From Stenopsyche tienmushanensis (Eukaryota > Arthropoda > Insecta > Trichoptera > Stenopsychidae), in the NCBI GenBank assembly GCA_008973525.1, contig WACJ01000267.1, positions 186,001 through 250,000 of the forward strand: a DNA stretch of 64,000 bases, read 5' to 3'. Position 1 is the stretch's first letter. The number at the start of each line of letters is the position of its first letter. The notes under the pieces are model-generated. The model had not been told where the DNA came from. It was given only the letters and a program-made list of their open reading frames with translations, and ran no database searches. Below are positions 20,530-33,150 of the stretch, piece by piece. Both the position numbers and the translations under genes were made by a program.

Positions 20530-22384
20530 ATCAGCATTTTTTTTTACATTACATTACACAAGTTTTCTTTGTATTCCATGATATATTGTGTAAATCACAA
20601 TTAGCGTATTGTGCCAATATCCTCGGGTTTTCTTTGCATTTTAAACTTTGCAAAGGGATCATTAACGAATTGTGTTATTTTCTTTGCAAAGAAAACGACC
20701 TTTTTGTTCGTAAAGAATGCCAAATCGTACGTGGGAACACAATATGTACAATTTATGGCAAATAAATTCTCATAAAAAATGAAGCCATTATTATGGCACA
20801 AAAAACGTACACTGACCTCCACATGTGGAAAATATCTAATTATGTGTTATTTTTCGCTTATGGAATCATACAGAGCCGTTTCGGAGTCAAAATATGTTAT
20901 TAATCATGGAAATGTCCGCATTCATATCATATTTCATTTCATGTGACATCATTAATGCATAAGTGCTCCTACAATGGCCTCTACCTCATGCTGCAACGAA
21001 AAGGATTTCCATAAAAGCACAATTTCAAAGAGTTTTCATATGCCTGTTTAAAATAATGCAATATCATACATGTGATATTATTAATAATTTCACGATGCGT
21101 TCCAGTCCAATGATCGCTTTAATCAGGATAGTAGCCTATCTTGTTCGATCCGACTATTGAACCTGGAAAAGAGACTCAAAGAAAAAAAAATGCTAAAAAA
21201 GTAACAAGAGCACCGCCATTTTCTCGCAATCAGATCACGTGACTCGTGAAATCCCCGCTCATGGCACATTTACACGTCGATTTCGCTTAGGATCATTTGA
21301 ACAGCATACTATTAATATGTATACATGAAAATCCCCTATTTTTCTAAAAAATATCAGATGATCTTAATATAATTCCTATATAAAAAATTTAATGTAAATA
21401 CTAAAACTAAAATAAAAAAGAGCAAGTTTTCAGTATTATTCATCTCTAAAAAAGATATTCTTAAGCATTTTACGGAAATATTTATATCCTGAACAGTTTT
21501 TATGATAGTTAAAGAAATATATTGATGCATTTTCTCTGGGTTGGAATTTTTTACATTTTTTTTAATTTAACGTTTTCTGAAAATTTGCAACATTATTGAC
21601 TTTATTTTCCTAGAAAAAATATTCAGCTTGAATTCCAAACCATGTTTTTGCAGTATCTTTTTCTTCTTCGTTTTTGAACGAAGGAGCAACGAGCAAGCGA
21701 AGATATACATATAAGTTTTTTGGAACTCATTCACCGACACCAACGAAACCCCAGCTGAAAATGGCTGATAATAAAAGTTGAAAATTTCTTCCAATTGAAA
21801 CTTGATATTCCGACGCAGATTGAGGCGATAACTCTTGATTTCGCACAATCCCAGAATATCGTATCATTACATCTAGCGTCGAAAAATAATAAAATTTCGC
21901 ATAAAAAAATCAAGTACATGGTCGTTTTCGCTCTTTGGCTGCACGCTAAAAGCCTCCGTAATTCCCCATTTGTTTCGCAAACCTTTTCTTGAAAAGTTTC
22001 ACGCATTTTCCGGCGTATAAATCTTTAAAGCTCGTAATAAAATTAATGGGCGTGTAGAAAACTGTTACTCCCGTGCAAGGAGTAGTGATAAAGCCTGAAA
22101 AAAATTACGAGTATCCTCCCATAGTAAAATACGAGGTAGCCTCATGCTCTTTTTATTTTCATCAGCTCGGACGAATCGTGGAGCGGTGATTTAAAAAGAA
22201 ATTAACGGGAAAATGAACGGCTCAATTTGGAGCTGTTGAAATAGTCCCATTGCAGCTTTGGAACTGGGCTAATAAAAAAATAGAAACATATCACCGGGAA
22301 TTTAGATACATATATATTTTCTAATAATTTTGTGTTGTGGAGCTAACTGTTTTTTGGCAATAGATTACATAATTATCTCACATT
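20530..22384. other. Non-coding DNA downstream of the F-box gene
   Basis: AT-rich. No gene or repeat recognised. Frames up to ~90 codons at 21567-22006 occur on both strands and overlap, which argues against coding. Confidence 0.4.
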
Positions 22385-22436
22385 GAACCTTTTTATTTTT
22401 ATTTATTTTATTTTTATTTTATTTTATTTTATTTGG
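22385..22436 (+). repeat. (TTTTA)n-like microsatellite
   Basis: TTTTTATTTTTATTTATTTTATTTT with variants. Confidence 0.85.
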
Positions 22437-22564
22437 AATATCAACAGCTGATAACATAAAATAGAAAAATACAATAAACAACTTAAAGCTAATAAAAGAT
22501 ATTCGCCAATAGAAACGAAGTACAAAAAGAGAGAAAAAAAAAAGGCACTAAATACATCTTTACA

Positions 22565-22800
22565 AAAATAATAATGATAATAATAATAATAACAATTAAT
22601 AATGTTTAATAATAACAATAAAAATAGTAATATCCAATAATAAATAAAAACAAATATAATAATCAATAATAATAAATAATCATAAATAATAATAATAATA
22701 ATAAATAATCACAATTAATAATAATAATATAATAATAACTGATAATAATAAATAATCACAATTAATAATAATGAAATAATAAAAATAACTAATAATAATT
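22565..22800 (+). repeat. (AAT)n-rich microsatellite with degenerate units
   Basis: Runs of AATAATAAT interrupted by AAATAATCACAATTAAT blocks, which themselves recur about three times. Confidence 0.85.
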
Positions 22801-22951
22801 TTTTTATAAAATTTGCATATTAGGCCCCGAAGCTAAAAAATGAATTGGTAATGGCTTGTTTTGCTGTATTAATTTTAGTATTAAAAAGGTCAAAATTGTA
22901 AATGTATTGAAAAAAATATATTAACCCGAGTATGATGCTATATGTATTATA

Positions 22952-23640
22952 TTAGATGTATCGAAAAGTCTTTGCCGATTGTTTAACAGTGAAAGAAATA
23001 ATTTCTTGTTTTTATTTTAATTTAAAATATCTTATAAAACGTAATTTCTTTTATTACTACATACCTATTATTTCTCACAGGTTTTCGAGTTTTTCAATTC
23101 CTCTTTTGAAAAATTCTTCTGGTTTTGAGTCCAAATATGTACAAATATGATTTTCGACTTCAGTTGCGTTTCGCAAACGTTCATCTTTTAGAGAATGTGT
23201 CAAAGATCGAAAAATATGGGGTCGTGAATCACTAAATTGTTCCTGCTTAATTCTCGACGTTTGAGTCTTAATTTTTTGTTCACCCTTTCCAATTGCTGAC
23301 AATACACATCTGCAGTTATTGTTTCGCATGATTTCATAAATTAATAATTATTTTTTCCTTGAATATCTCATCAAACGCATAAAAAATCATGCGGGTCGTC
23401 AATGCGGGTTTCACAGTCGGAAATATTTTTCGTCTCAGCAAAAACCAAATAACTCAATTTTCATCCCCAGTCAGAATCCGGTGCAAAAATAGACGAATAT
23501 CTTATCTTAGTAACAAAAATTTGCACATGTTTCGTCGCTCTCATATGTTGTCATTGGACAGTTCAGTTCAGTTGAGTCTGATACAAAGAATGTCCGTTAT
23601 TGCCTCAAAATGCAAGCAAAAAAGGCTAAATTGATTTAGA
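22952..23640 (-). mobile_element. Mariner-like element, family M1 copy a, catalytic core deleted
   Basis: A TA followed by TTAGATGTATCGAAAAGTC (22952) is the terminal repeat shared with 29370. On the minus strand, sequence from ~23540 to 23090 gives, across frameshifts, pieces such as ...RIDDPHDF, ETITADVYCQQLERVNKK, a stretch SDSRPHIFRSLTHSLKDE, and the characteristic C-terminus SKPEEFFKRGIEKLENL. The ~45 residues normally lying between the second-Asp block and FRSL, including the third-Asp block, are missing. The 5' end and N-terminal DNA-binding domain are absent. It cannot encode active transposase. Confidence 0.8.
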
Positions 23641-26498
23641 ATCGTGTTAAATATTGATATTATTCGAATGATGAATTCAAAAATATATCAATGCATATAA
23701 ATATATAGAAAATAATATCTAAATATAATATATGGCAGGAAAGCTTCCTTATTTGTAACGCAAACTTTAAAGCGATAATTGTTTTGAAAATACTGAAATG
23801 GCACTCATTCAAAGGGACAAGATTTAAAGATTTTTGTTGTATAAGTTTAGTAACGATCATGTAATGAACGATGTAAGAACATGTATAATACAAATAACTT
23901 CTGGAAGATGCCTTCCAAATGATATCCTGGGATCCAAGGAATTGATTAATATATTCTAAAAAAATGCAGAAATATCTCCAGGCTTCTTTCATCTTAACCT
24001 TTAGCGAACGAATGTCGTCATATTTGCCACAAGTAAAACCATTTTGGGCTTTTCTTTCAGTAATTTACATTTTAGATACAATACCATTAGAAAATAAGTT
24101 CGAATATTGATCCACAAACGATATCAATTGAATTCCATTGTACATGCATATACTCACAAGGAATAATTTTGAGCAATTCCATCCAGGAATCCATCTTAAA
24201 TTATTTTTTTAGAATATATGGACTACAAATTTTCACAAATATTTTATACCTTATTTGTTCATATGCTATTTAATATTTTCTAAATTTAGGTAGAATTTTT
24301 CTAAGCTATACAGGTGTATTTTTCTGCATTTTTTCCATAAAATACCGTCTATCGACTGTAGATAATTTCGAAAAACTGGATCGCTCGCTAATGTGAACAT
24401 AATTGTCGAAGTGCTTATTCAAAATTATATTAATAACCCTCAGAGTTGATACATTTAATCAACTGATTGATATGATTTGAATTAATATTGTACATTGTCT
24501 CAACCAAATTAGCATAATTCATCTAAATAATTGATTTCAGCGAGCTTTCAGCATAATTTGCTTGTTGTCATAAAGCTTTATTTGATCTATTCCTGATTGC
24601 GATATTCCATTATTTGCACATGCGCCTTAATGCATTCCCAACTCAATTAGTCTTTATCATAATAACTATCGACAAACTATGTTTATAACGTCCAGGAAGC
24701 AAAATTTGCAGAAGAACCGATCTTCTCTCATATCCATTAAGCCGGGCTAATGTCGTTAAATAAAACGCTGTAGACTAGAAACAATATTGTCTTGATAAGA
24801 GACATGGCAGTTTATTGTCACTCCTAATAGCGGTATGCATAACTCGCTGCTTTCTGTAATTGTTAAAGAGAACAGATCAACAATGAAACGACAATTCACA
24901 CGCTGCTGTTAATGAAAACATAATTAACACGTTCGCCCCCCAACCACTTAGCTCTTCCTGTTTAGACAATTACCACTAAATGTAATCTCAAACTGAACGT
25001 TGCCTACATACGAAAACGACCCATTGAACCCTTATGTATGTATGCATGAGTCTATGACTCGGGACTAGATTGAACTGAAGGGCTGTAACACTATACTATT
25101 ATAATTAATCTGCAAATCAATCAAAACTTATGTTAATCGATAAATTCGCAAATATTAGAGCAGGAATGCTATATACATATATATAGCGAATATACAAAAA
25201 AAAATATCCTTGAAGTTGAAATTGGGTCTAAAATGAAAATTTAAATTTGATTACAAGTGAAACAGGTAAGGATCCCAAAATCGAGACAAGCTCTACACAA
25301 CGCGTCCAATGACGACAAACACTCACAAGATATACTTAAATTAATTAATACTCAAAAACTCGTATTTTTTAAATGAAGTAAAAATATTTATTTATTTATA
25401 TATTAAACAGAAAATTAAAAAAAAGCAAAATTTATACAAAAAAAAAAAAATTATGGGGAATTGAAATTGTACCATATAAAAACCCATAATATTTACTAGT
25501 TCATTTTTAAGCATTTGTCCAAAATTAATATAGATTTATCTTGTAAAAAGAACATGATTGATCTCAATTGGTAATACAACCCTTATTTCATAATCTGATG
25601 ATATCAACACTAATTATCTCAAAAGCACAAATAATTTTATTGAATATTAATGTTTATATGATTAAAAATGCTAATTTACAAATGTTTTTGTTAGAATTTT
25701 GCTTCGAATGCAATTTAAATATATATGTACAGTTAAAAAGGGAAATTGAATTTCATCGTGCATAAAGTCAGACCCAATTTTTAGATAAATCCTACATTTT
25801 TTGCATACCCCATTTTACGAAAATCTATTTTAAGCATATCTTATTCATAAATCTAAATTGTATCTCTCCTGTCAAAACGTCATATGATATCGTTGTATCG
25901 CTGAAAAATATTGTTTCTGAAAAAGACCACTGTGTCAAATTCGCAAAAAACAGTAATACCGTTTTACATCCAACACAATAAATTTACTACTCAAGACAAA
26001 AAATCTTAAAAGCTTAATTGATCCTGCAATTAAACTGTTAACACATTTTTAATTGTCCTTTCGTGCGTAATCGCAGAGGTCATTCAAAAACACATGACTA
26101 CAATCATTTTTCGTAGGGGAGGGTTCGATATTGAATCACGTGCCGTCTGCAACCCCTAAAAATACGAGATCACACCACAATGAGAATAAATACATTTCGT
26201 CTGTACGAAGCTCATAATTCAGTCGGTCACGTAATTATTTAGATAGAACTATGATATGAAAACTGGCGTAAACTTTCCCGTTGTTAGATAATTGCTTCGA
26301 TAATAATATTAGTACAATAACATCACGGCATCGTGATGCTGTAATTAGTCACTGAAACCGTCGGCTCCGTGGTACAGGACTTGAATACATTCAAATTTAA
26401 CGAATTTCTGAACTAATTCTGGTGTGGATTAATTCCAGAATTCTTATTTTTAAGATTTTTCGGTCCTCTGCGGAACGACATCTCGGGCTCCAAAGCAA
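23641..26498. other. Long AT-rich non-coding stretch
   Basis: About 2.9 kb without a recognisable gene, RNA or repeat of the families above. Low-complexity A runs occur at ~25380-25450. Confidence 0.4.
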
Positions 26499-26930
26499 TG
26501 GGGACACAATTTACCATCCCCACATAGAAGCGCTGTTAACAGCGACATCTTCCATCTCTCTTCAGGTGCAATGTGTTATGTTAACAGCGCCATCTCTTGT
26601 GGCCCTGCGGATACATTGCACCTGCATACCGACCGATCGTAATGACGCGCAGGAAGGCGGGGGTCCAGAGAGTTGTCGGTTAGCCTTGGCTGCGGGAGGT
26701 CGTCCTTCTTGCAGCCAGATCTCTCTCTCTCTCTCGCTCTCGTGTGGAATAAATAGTTATGTAGAGAAGAGAGTCTTTCTGTTCGACGCCCGTCTATTCT
26801 CATCCATTCGTCCAGCAACATCACGGTCCGATAGAAGAACGGACCCGTGCGTTAGCGCGGCCATCCCGACTAGCACCTGGGGGCGGGGAGCTGCCCGGGG
26901 AACTCTGCTCCCGAGAGACATCTGCAATGA
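26499..26930 (+). repeat. LTR-like repeat family 1, copy B
   Basis: Begins TGGGGACACAATTTACCATC and runs through two ACAGCG(A/C)CATCT units, a (CT)n stretch, GGAATAAATAGTTATGTAGAG and the GC-rich 3' part. It shows the hairpin GGCTGCGGGAGG/CCTTCTTGCAGCC, and an 11-bp inverted pair AGGTGCAATGT (26564) / ACATTGCACCT (26613). Long open frames here on both strands are non-coding shadows of the repeat. Its 3' end joins mariner family M1 sequence directly. Confidence 0.65.
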
Positions 26931-27172
26931 ATACACATCTGCAGTTATTGTTTCGCATGGTTTCATAAATTCATAATTAATTATTCCTTGAATATCCCAC
27001 CAAACGCACAAAATAATCTTGCGGGTCGTCAATCCGGGTTTCGGAGTCGGAAATGTTTTTTTTGTCTCAGTGTCGTTTACGACTTAATATTGTCATAAAC
27101 AACCCATTTTTTATCGAACTGAGCTCAAACTGATGTCTATCAAAATCAGCAAGAACTTATTGATACACCTTA
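26931..27172 (-). mobile_element. Mariner-like element M1 copy b, 5' part only
   Basis: Minus strand from 27172: TIR-like AAGGTGTATCAATAAGTTCTTGCTGATTTTG, a short leader, then a mariner fragment of the CVWWDIQGIINYEFMKPCETITADVY type. It stops where LTR-like copy B begins. Roughly 160 bp between TIR and coding fragment are missing relative to copy c. Confidence 0.7.
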
Positions 27173-29099
27173 TATTTTAAAGTTATTCGCTCACACGCTC
27201 CTACCTACAAATGTATAATTTTATAAATACGGCTTGTTTTTTTTATTATTATTTATACATTGATTTTATATAAGCCTCGTTTCATCCGTGAATAAGTTTC
27301 ATTTTAAGTCGATAGGATCAGAGCTTGAGTACAATGTGAACTTTTATTAAGGCGAAGTCTTTCCTAGGCGCATACTTGCATACAAGTATGCATACAAGAC
27401 TCGTTGCAAAATTTTTGCTGATTTTATAAAGCTTAAACTCTATTATCTCGAACGAATTTGACCACTTCTTTTGTCGACTGGCTGGAATCTGTACAGTCTT
27501 AAATTTAAATTGGAATTTTACAAAAAAGGTTTTGATTGTATCCCTGTCAATTAATTAGCGCAAATAATACATTTAAGATGAGTCAGGCCCATAATCTTTG
27601 AAAGGGTTGATATTACGACAATATTTGATTTTGAAGATATCTTGATGAAACGGATCATATATTAACTAGGACTCTATTTTCTTAAGTATGCGAACAGACA
27701 AAGGATTAACCCTTTGCGCATACATCCGCAATTTAAACGTTAATTAATTCTGTTTGAAATGTAGCCTTGATGCGTGAACGTATATATGATGTAAATTCTG
27801 TACTATCACTATAATTCCGTAAAGTTTGCGTAGTGCTGTAAAAATAATTCAAGATGAATTTCCGTATAATTGTTGCTGATGTTGCCAAAAATACACTATG
27901 CTATGTATGAGCCATTAAGCTCGTATGCTATGTTTTCTTATTGTGGTCGATGTCGATGGATGCAATAAAACTGCAGTTAGACGCTTGGCAAATCCGACTA
28001 ACAAAAAGTTCCAATGCCTATAATTACCCTGAAGATGTTAGATGTAATTACCACCGCAACGTACACGTACAATTTCCGGGGATTGGCACGCTCGGATAAC
28101 TAGCAACTTCGCCGATTAGCGAATAAACTACCAACAATACGATTAAATTTGCAGTTTTACCGACACCAATCCTATGCAGCTAAATTGCAACCATATGACT
28201 CCGTGCACCTAACAATAATCGGACAATGTATCCCGTTTCAAATTTCTCCACATCAATGTAGAAGCAAATTGCAGAAACAATGACCGAGCAGAGCCTCCGC
28301 AAGCCCCGACGCCCAGACACACTCATAAATTTTCAAAGCGGATATCTCCCGTAATAATACATAGCATATTCGCATTTCTGTGGAAGAATCTGAAGTCCCT
28401 GCAAGTAACTTTTCAAAGAGTACAAGGGAGCGGATGTCAGAGGGACCGAAAAGCCCGAAAGCTTAAAGCCCAATTAGCCGGAAGCCGAGGGATGGGCGAA
28501 GGCACTCAGCATGGAAAAAATGGTCTCATCTTTGTTCGCCTAGGATGTTTTGTATGAATGAGGAGATGAAACAATATTTTAAAAGGAGAAACAAAAGACA
28601 GTGCTCACAGCGTGGGGTAATTAAGGATGGGTGATAAGGAAATAGGTGAAGCTTTGTTGGGATGAGGGTCACAATGGGCGCCCACCGAAGAATATCAAAC
28701 TTCGACGCAAAAAATTCGACCGATTGTCGTATGGAGCAAAAGTTTCTATATGACCTAATGCAATTATTTTCAGTACAACCGTCCATATCTGAAGCCAATT
28801 TTCTTCATGCAATGCAATTTTAAAACGACTGCCATAAAATTTGTATAAGATCCTGAACTGAATATTGCTCAGATACGAAAATTTCCATTTATCCCAAAGA
28901 AGATTAAGGATACGATCTTATAAATGAATCAGAACGCTGTGGGCATTATTATATCCTTTTAAACATAATAATTTCGAATGAAAATAAGGGACCATGATTG
29001 TATCTTAATTAAAATATATAATATGTGACCATTCCGTTTTGCCTTCAGCATTTATACAAAGATCTGCCATTATACATATGGCAGGGATTAAAATAAGCT
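27173..29099. other. Non-coding DNA
   Basis: No gene recognised. At 27706, TTAACCCTTTGCGCATACATCCGCA resembles the TTAACCCTTTG-plus-palindrome pattern (TGCG...CGCA). The remainder has moderately complex patches (28270-28500) of unknown nature. Confidence 0.35.
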
Positions 29100-29250
29100 C
29101 TTAGTAAGACCTTATCTCTCTGGCGCCAATCAGGGCTTCAACGGTCCAATACTGAGGCATTCGATGCGGAATGGAGAGGAATCTGGAGTTCTGCGGCTTG
29201 AGTGCCTTCGCTCTACGTAACAATGGTGTCAGAAGTGTGATTCCAACGTC
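29100..29250 (+). mobile_element. LTR end plus tRNA-Leu-type primer-binding site (retrotransposon remnant)
   Basis: TGGTGTCAGAAGTGTGATTC (29224-29243) matches, with one change, the sequence complementary to the 3' end of a tRNA-Leu (tRNA end ...AATCCCACTTCTGACACCA). It directly follows ...CTCTACGTAACA, which fits an LTR 3' terminus (CA). No gag or pol coding sequence follows, so only this scrap of the element remains. The same primer-site motif occurs twice near 45.3 kb. Confidence 0.5.
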
Positions 29251-29369
29251 ACGTGAATCGGGAGGAGACTTGTTTTATTGATATTTATTTTAATTGCCTT
29301 ATTTTTCTAATCGGAACGTTTGTTGGCCTCAATATCATTGATAAACAACGGTTAAAATATTTCAAATTA

Positions 29370-30294
29370 TTAGGTGTATCGATAAGTCCTTGCCGATTTT
29401 GATAGACGTCTGTTTGAGCTCAGTTTGAGTCTAGACAGCATCTTCGTAGGTTTTTTTAAAAATAACGTGTTGGTTGAACATCACCAAGGCCATAAAAGCC
29501 ATAAATGAGATTTACGGTAAAGTGTTACTATTGCGTATGACAAAGACGAATCGAATGGATGCCGCACGAACTGTCCAAAAATAAGAAAAGGAGAGCAACG
29601 AAAAACGAGCAAAGTATTGTTGTCAAGACAAAAAGTTCGTCTCTTTTTGCACTGAACTGTGATTGAGGGTAAAAAATGGGTTGTATATAATAACATAAGT
29701 AGTTAACGTCAATGGTTTTTGCTGAGACAAAAACCATTCCCGACTCCGAAACCTGGATAGACGACCCGCAAGATTATTTTATGCATTTAGTGGGATATTC
29801 AAGGAATTATTCGTTATGAATTTATGAAACCTGGCGAAATAATAACTGCAGGTGTATATTGTCAGCAATTGGAAAGGGTGAACAAAAAATTTAGAGTCAA
29901 ACGTTGAGAATTAATGAGTCCCCGGACGGCTCCCCGCTTCCACGCACTCGTCGGGATAGCTGCGCTAACGCACGGGTTCGTTCTTCTATCGGATCATGTA
30001 CAGCCAGACAGATGAATGGGAGTGGACAACAAAAAGACTCTTCTCTAGGTAACTTTTTATTCAGCATGAGAAAGAGGGATTTGGCTGCGGAAAGGACGTC
30101 TTCCCGCAGCCAAGGTCAACCGCGGACTCTTCTCGACTCCCGCCTCTTGCGCGTTTTTAAAACAACAGCGCTATTTTAAAGCCAGCGGGATGTTAAATCG
30201 CCCACGCTACAGTATGATTTTGTAAATAAAAATGAAAAAATAGATTAATTAGTTTATTTTTAAACAATCGGAAAAGACTTTTGGACACACCTAA
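29370..30294 (+). mobile_element. Mariner-like element M1 copy c, interrupted by LTR-like copy D
   Basis: Flanked on the left by TA, with TIR TTAGGTGTATCGATAAGTCC at the left and GGAAAAGACTTTTGGACACACCTAA at the right. Plus-strand transposase pieces run from ~29500 (broken frames) to WIDDPQDYF, EFMKPGEIITAGVYCQQLER and NKKFRVKR, then stop at 29915 where copy D of the LTR-like repeat begins. The transposase C-terminus is lost and only the 3' tail (30212-30294) resumes. It is a nested insertion with loss of host element sequence. Confidence 0.8.
29916..30211 (-). repeat. LTR-like repeat family 1, copy D (inside mariner M1)
   Basis: Starts GAGTCCCCGGACGGCTCCCC and ends ...TTAAATCGCCCACGCTACA. 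It keeps the hairpin (GGCTGCGGAAAG/CTTCCCGCAGCC) and the AGAGAAGAGTC and AATAAA region on the minus strand, but lacks much of the U3-like part. The mariner side at 29901 reads AACGTTGAGAATTAATGAG, and the normal LTR end reads AACGTTGAAGTGGGTGGAG; the shared AACGTTGA suggests the junction arose through microhomology. Confidence 0.65.
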
Positions 30295-32595
30295 CATAAA
30301 AAAATATGTGTTAATAAATTAGGAATATCGAATATATTTTTGACAGACGTAAAATGCATCTTAATAATAAATTTTATAAGAATGCAGTTTATTTTATAAA
30401 AATAATCATTTTTTTAAAGAAGCTTTCCATTGACCCTTAAGAGAAGTCTAATGAAATTATGGTAATAAGAAAATAAAAAGTTTGACATTCTTTAGCACGC
30501 GATAGAGAGGACCTAAAATGAATACAAAAGGAAACGTATTACATTTTTATTTTACATTTACGCTGCATTAAGTACAAAAAAATGTGTTGGCCTTATAAAG
30601 AAAAAAAGAATACGGTGACCATGATTTACTACAATTAATTAAATTTATTATTTTAAGTCTAAAGCATAATTGTTAAATCGCCCGTTGGCTGTATCATATT
30701 GCATAATAGTCAGAGCTAAGTTTATCAGCTTCAATTTCAGCGCAGCAAGGAAGAGCTGGGATGCACAATCACATTTAGCCCCAAATCCCATCATCACACC
30801 ACTCAATCTGGCCATTTCGGGATGAGAACTATATTCCCGAAATACAAATAGATTCATACTGAATGGGCATGTGTACACAAATATAAATTATGCGCCCCGG
30901 AATCGCAGCAAAGTGCCGCAACCGAATTAAGATCAGGTTTGAGAACCTGGAACCGATGTCGGGTGTGGGAAAATGAAATATTCATATTGAGTCGTGCCTT
31001 ATAAGGGTGTACAGGGTGCTTCAAAGCAATGAAAACCTTAATGAAATTGAAAATTCGCGCTTTACATACCTGCCGTTGGGCGAAGCCTTTGTGTTGTGCG
31101 TCGATCACTATTCCCGGTCCTGATTTGGCATTTCCTCATTTCGTATTTTCGACGAATAAATTTTTTGCAGATTCGGTACAAGTTTTGGATTCGGGATTAA
31201 TTCGCACGCGATATGCCAAATTTTGCCCGTCGATGGCCGATATTCGTCTTCCATATTTCGAGATTCCGAAAACGTGATACAAGTCAATTTAATCTTCTGC
31301 TCAATTCCACAAGCTAAAATAGTGGCATTGTAAAACAAAGCGTCGCCTTATTTATGGTCACTATAAAAGCAATAAAACATACAATTCGTTATCTGAAATT
31401 ATGATTTGAAAAACGCCCAAGCAACTAAAAAGCTACACAAACGGACATTGAAATAGTGCCGCAGTATAAATCTTGCTTTATTTCCATAATAACCATATTT
31501 AAAGCGAGTTTAGTTTCGATGACAAACGAGATCTCTTAGATCTCTATGTAAACTGAGCTTAATACGAGACTATACATTGAGGCCACAATTCGGTACAATT
31601 CTCCAGACTATGAAGCTGTAATTTAATATCGCATATAGGTGGTCCATTGAAATCGTTGAGCATTTAATTGAGATCAATAGCACACCGAGGTAAAAGGGTG
31701 ACAAACTTTTATTTCAGATTTTCTTCCATGTTCATGTAGGTTGAACATAAATTTTGCTTACTGAACCCCGACTTAAATTACCGTCATTAATTTTGTTATA
31801 AGAGAAATTAACTTTTTTTATGGACCGCCATAAAATGTCTGATGGCTGAGCAATGGCATATTTCTTCCATGATTTTAAAGTTTGATTACAAAAATAAACA
31901 GTTCCATAATCCAAGTATAATTTAAAGGCCTTACACATATTTATCTTCAATTTGATCGCATTCATTTAAGAGTATATACCGTTGATATACTATTTACAAT
32001 AGATATTATAAATACAAAGTATACCTGTAACTAATGTTTCTTCTCGAGAAATATGCGAAATCGAGAACTCTCTTTTGGGAAATAAATTTTTATTGAATAA
32101 AATTTGTACTATTATTTTTGATAAAAATCTGAAATTTCTGCCCAAATGTTTATTATGGTTCTAGATATGGAAAAAAAGTGTTCACAATTTTTTTACTTTT
32201 ACACTTGTTATTTATATCTTGGTTTAAAAAACAAAATGTACGTCCTAAACTATTTCATTCTGCCATAAAAAATGCTTTCTCAGAAATTCGAATACCGATA
32301 ACCGGTAAAACCGTTATTTTACCCGGAACGAAAACAGTAACCGAACTGATATAAATATTAGGAGGATTTTAATGAGTTATTTTAAAAACAATATTTTTAG
32401 CTGTTTTATCATATTTCAATTACATACTAAAATAATAATATTTATATTCAATACTTTACTATTTTAGCTACATTTTTTTTGTTTATCAAAATATCTCGAG
32501 AAATTTGAGAAATGAAAATCATCAAGAAATCAGAATCCCTACCTGTAATGTAGGTGGATAAGTACTAAAAGGAAGGTTAAAACGCATATACACAC
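30295..32595. other. Non-coding DNA
   Basis: No gene recognised. The patch 30640-31280 is less AT-rich, with open frames on both strands (acceptor-like TTTTTTTGCAG|ATTCGG near 31170), but nothing is identifiable. Confidence 0.35.
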
Positions 32596-32695
32596 AAAAG
32601 AAGAAGACAGAATCGACCAATAGCCTTGACCGCGAGAAGATGTATTCTTCCTGTCGGCACCTTTTGAGGCATCTTCGCGTAATATTACATACTCA
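32596..32695 (+). repeat. Repeat family 2 copy
   Basis: GAATCGACCAATAGCCTTGA, then CGCGAGAAGATGTATTCTTC and CTGTCGGCACC. Aligns with 36010-36120. The AGAAGAT-GTA-TTCTTC core is an inverted repeat. Confidence 0.6.
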
Positions 32696-32759
32696 ACACA
32701 AGCGAACGAAACGACTTCAAGCATTAACTTAAAGGGTTTCGTTGTTAAAATGTTCATTA

Positions 32760-32777
32760 GGACGTATATATACGTCC
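32760..32777. repeat. Perfect palindrome GGACGTATATATACGTCC
   Basis: The first of three identical 18-bp perfect palindromes within 390 bp. It is followed by CGCCCACC; a related CCCACCCACTC lies before the second copy. Confidence 0.9.
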
Positions 32778-33067
32778 CGCCCACCTGACGTGAGTTCATA
32801 TTATTAATTTTTATAACGACGCTTAAAATTTATAAAAAAAATCAATAAAACATTTTTTTTTTATTTATTTAGATACTATTTTGTCTGATACGTCTTTTTT
32901 GTCCTTCTATTTTAAAACTATAAGTTTGCCTTTGAATCTTACCTTATGTTACTAGTCACCGTTTATTAAGTAAACATCCTCACAATAACGAAGTACAACC
33001 TATCTTAAATTCATATCAAAACATGTATTGATAACTCAAACATTCGTTAAACAAAAAGTCCCACCCA

Positions 33068-33150
33068 CTCGACATATATTTCGAGGACGTATATATACGT
33101 CCTAACCAATTTCGATGCAGTTTACGCTGGACGTATATATACGTCCTAAC
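33068..33150. repeat. Cluster of palindromes
   Basis: CTCGACATATATTTCGAG (imperfect, 33068-33085) abuts GGACGTATATATACGTCC (33085-33102). Another identical copy lies at 33129-33146. Both perfect copies are followed by TAACC, with 26 bp between them. Confidence 0.85.

Noticed and set aside
22565..22800. Possible CRISPR-like or satellite array
   Set aside because: It is an (AAT)n microsatellite with irregular interruptions, not spaced repeats.
26422..26976. A 184-codon open frame on the plus strand, with others on the minus strand
   Set aside because: It lies on the LTR-like repeat copy B, and its reading is explained by the repeat's low stop density. Other copies do not keep the frame.
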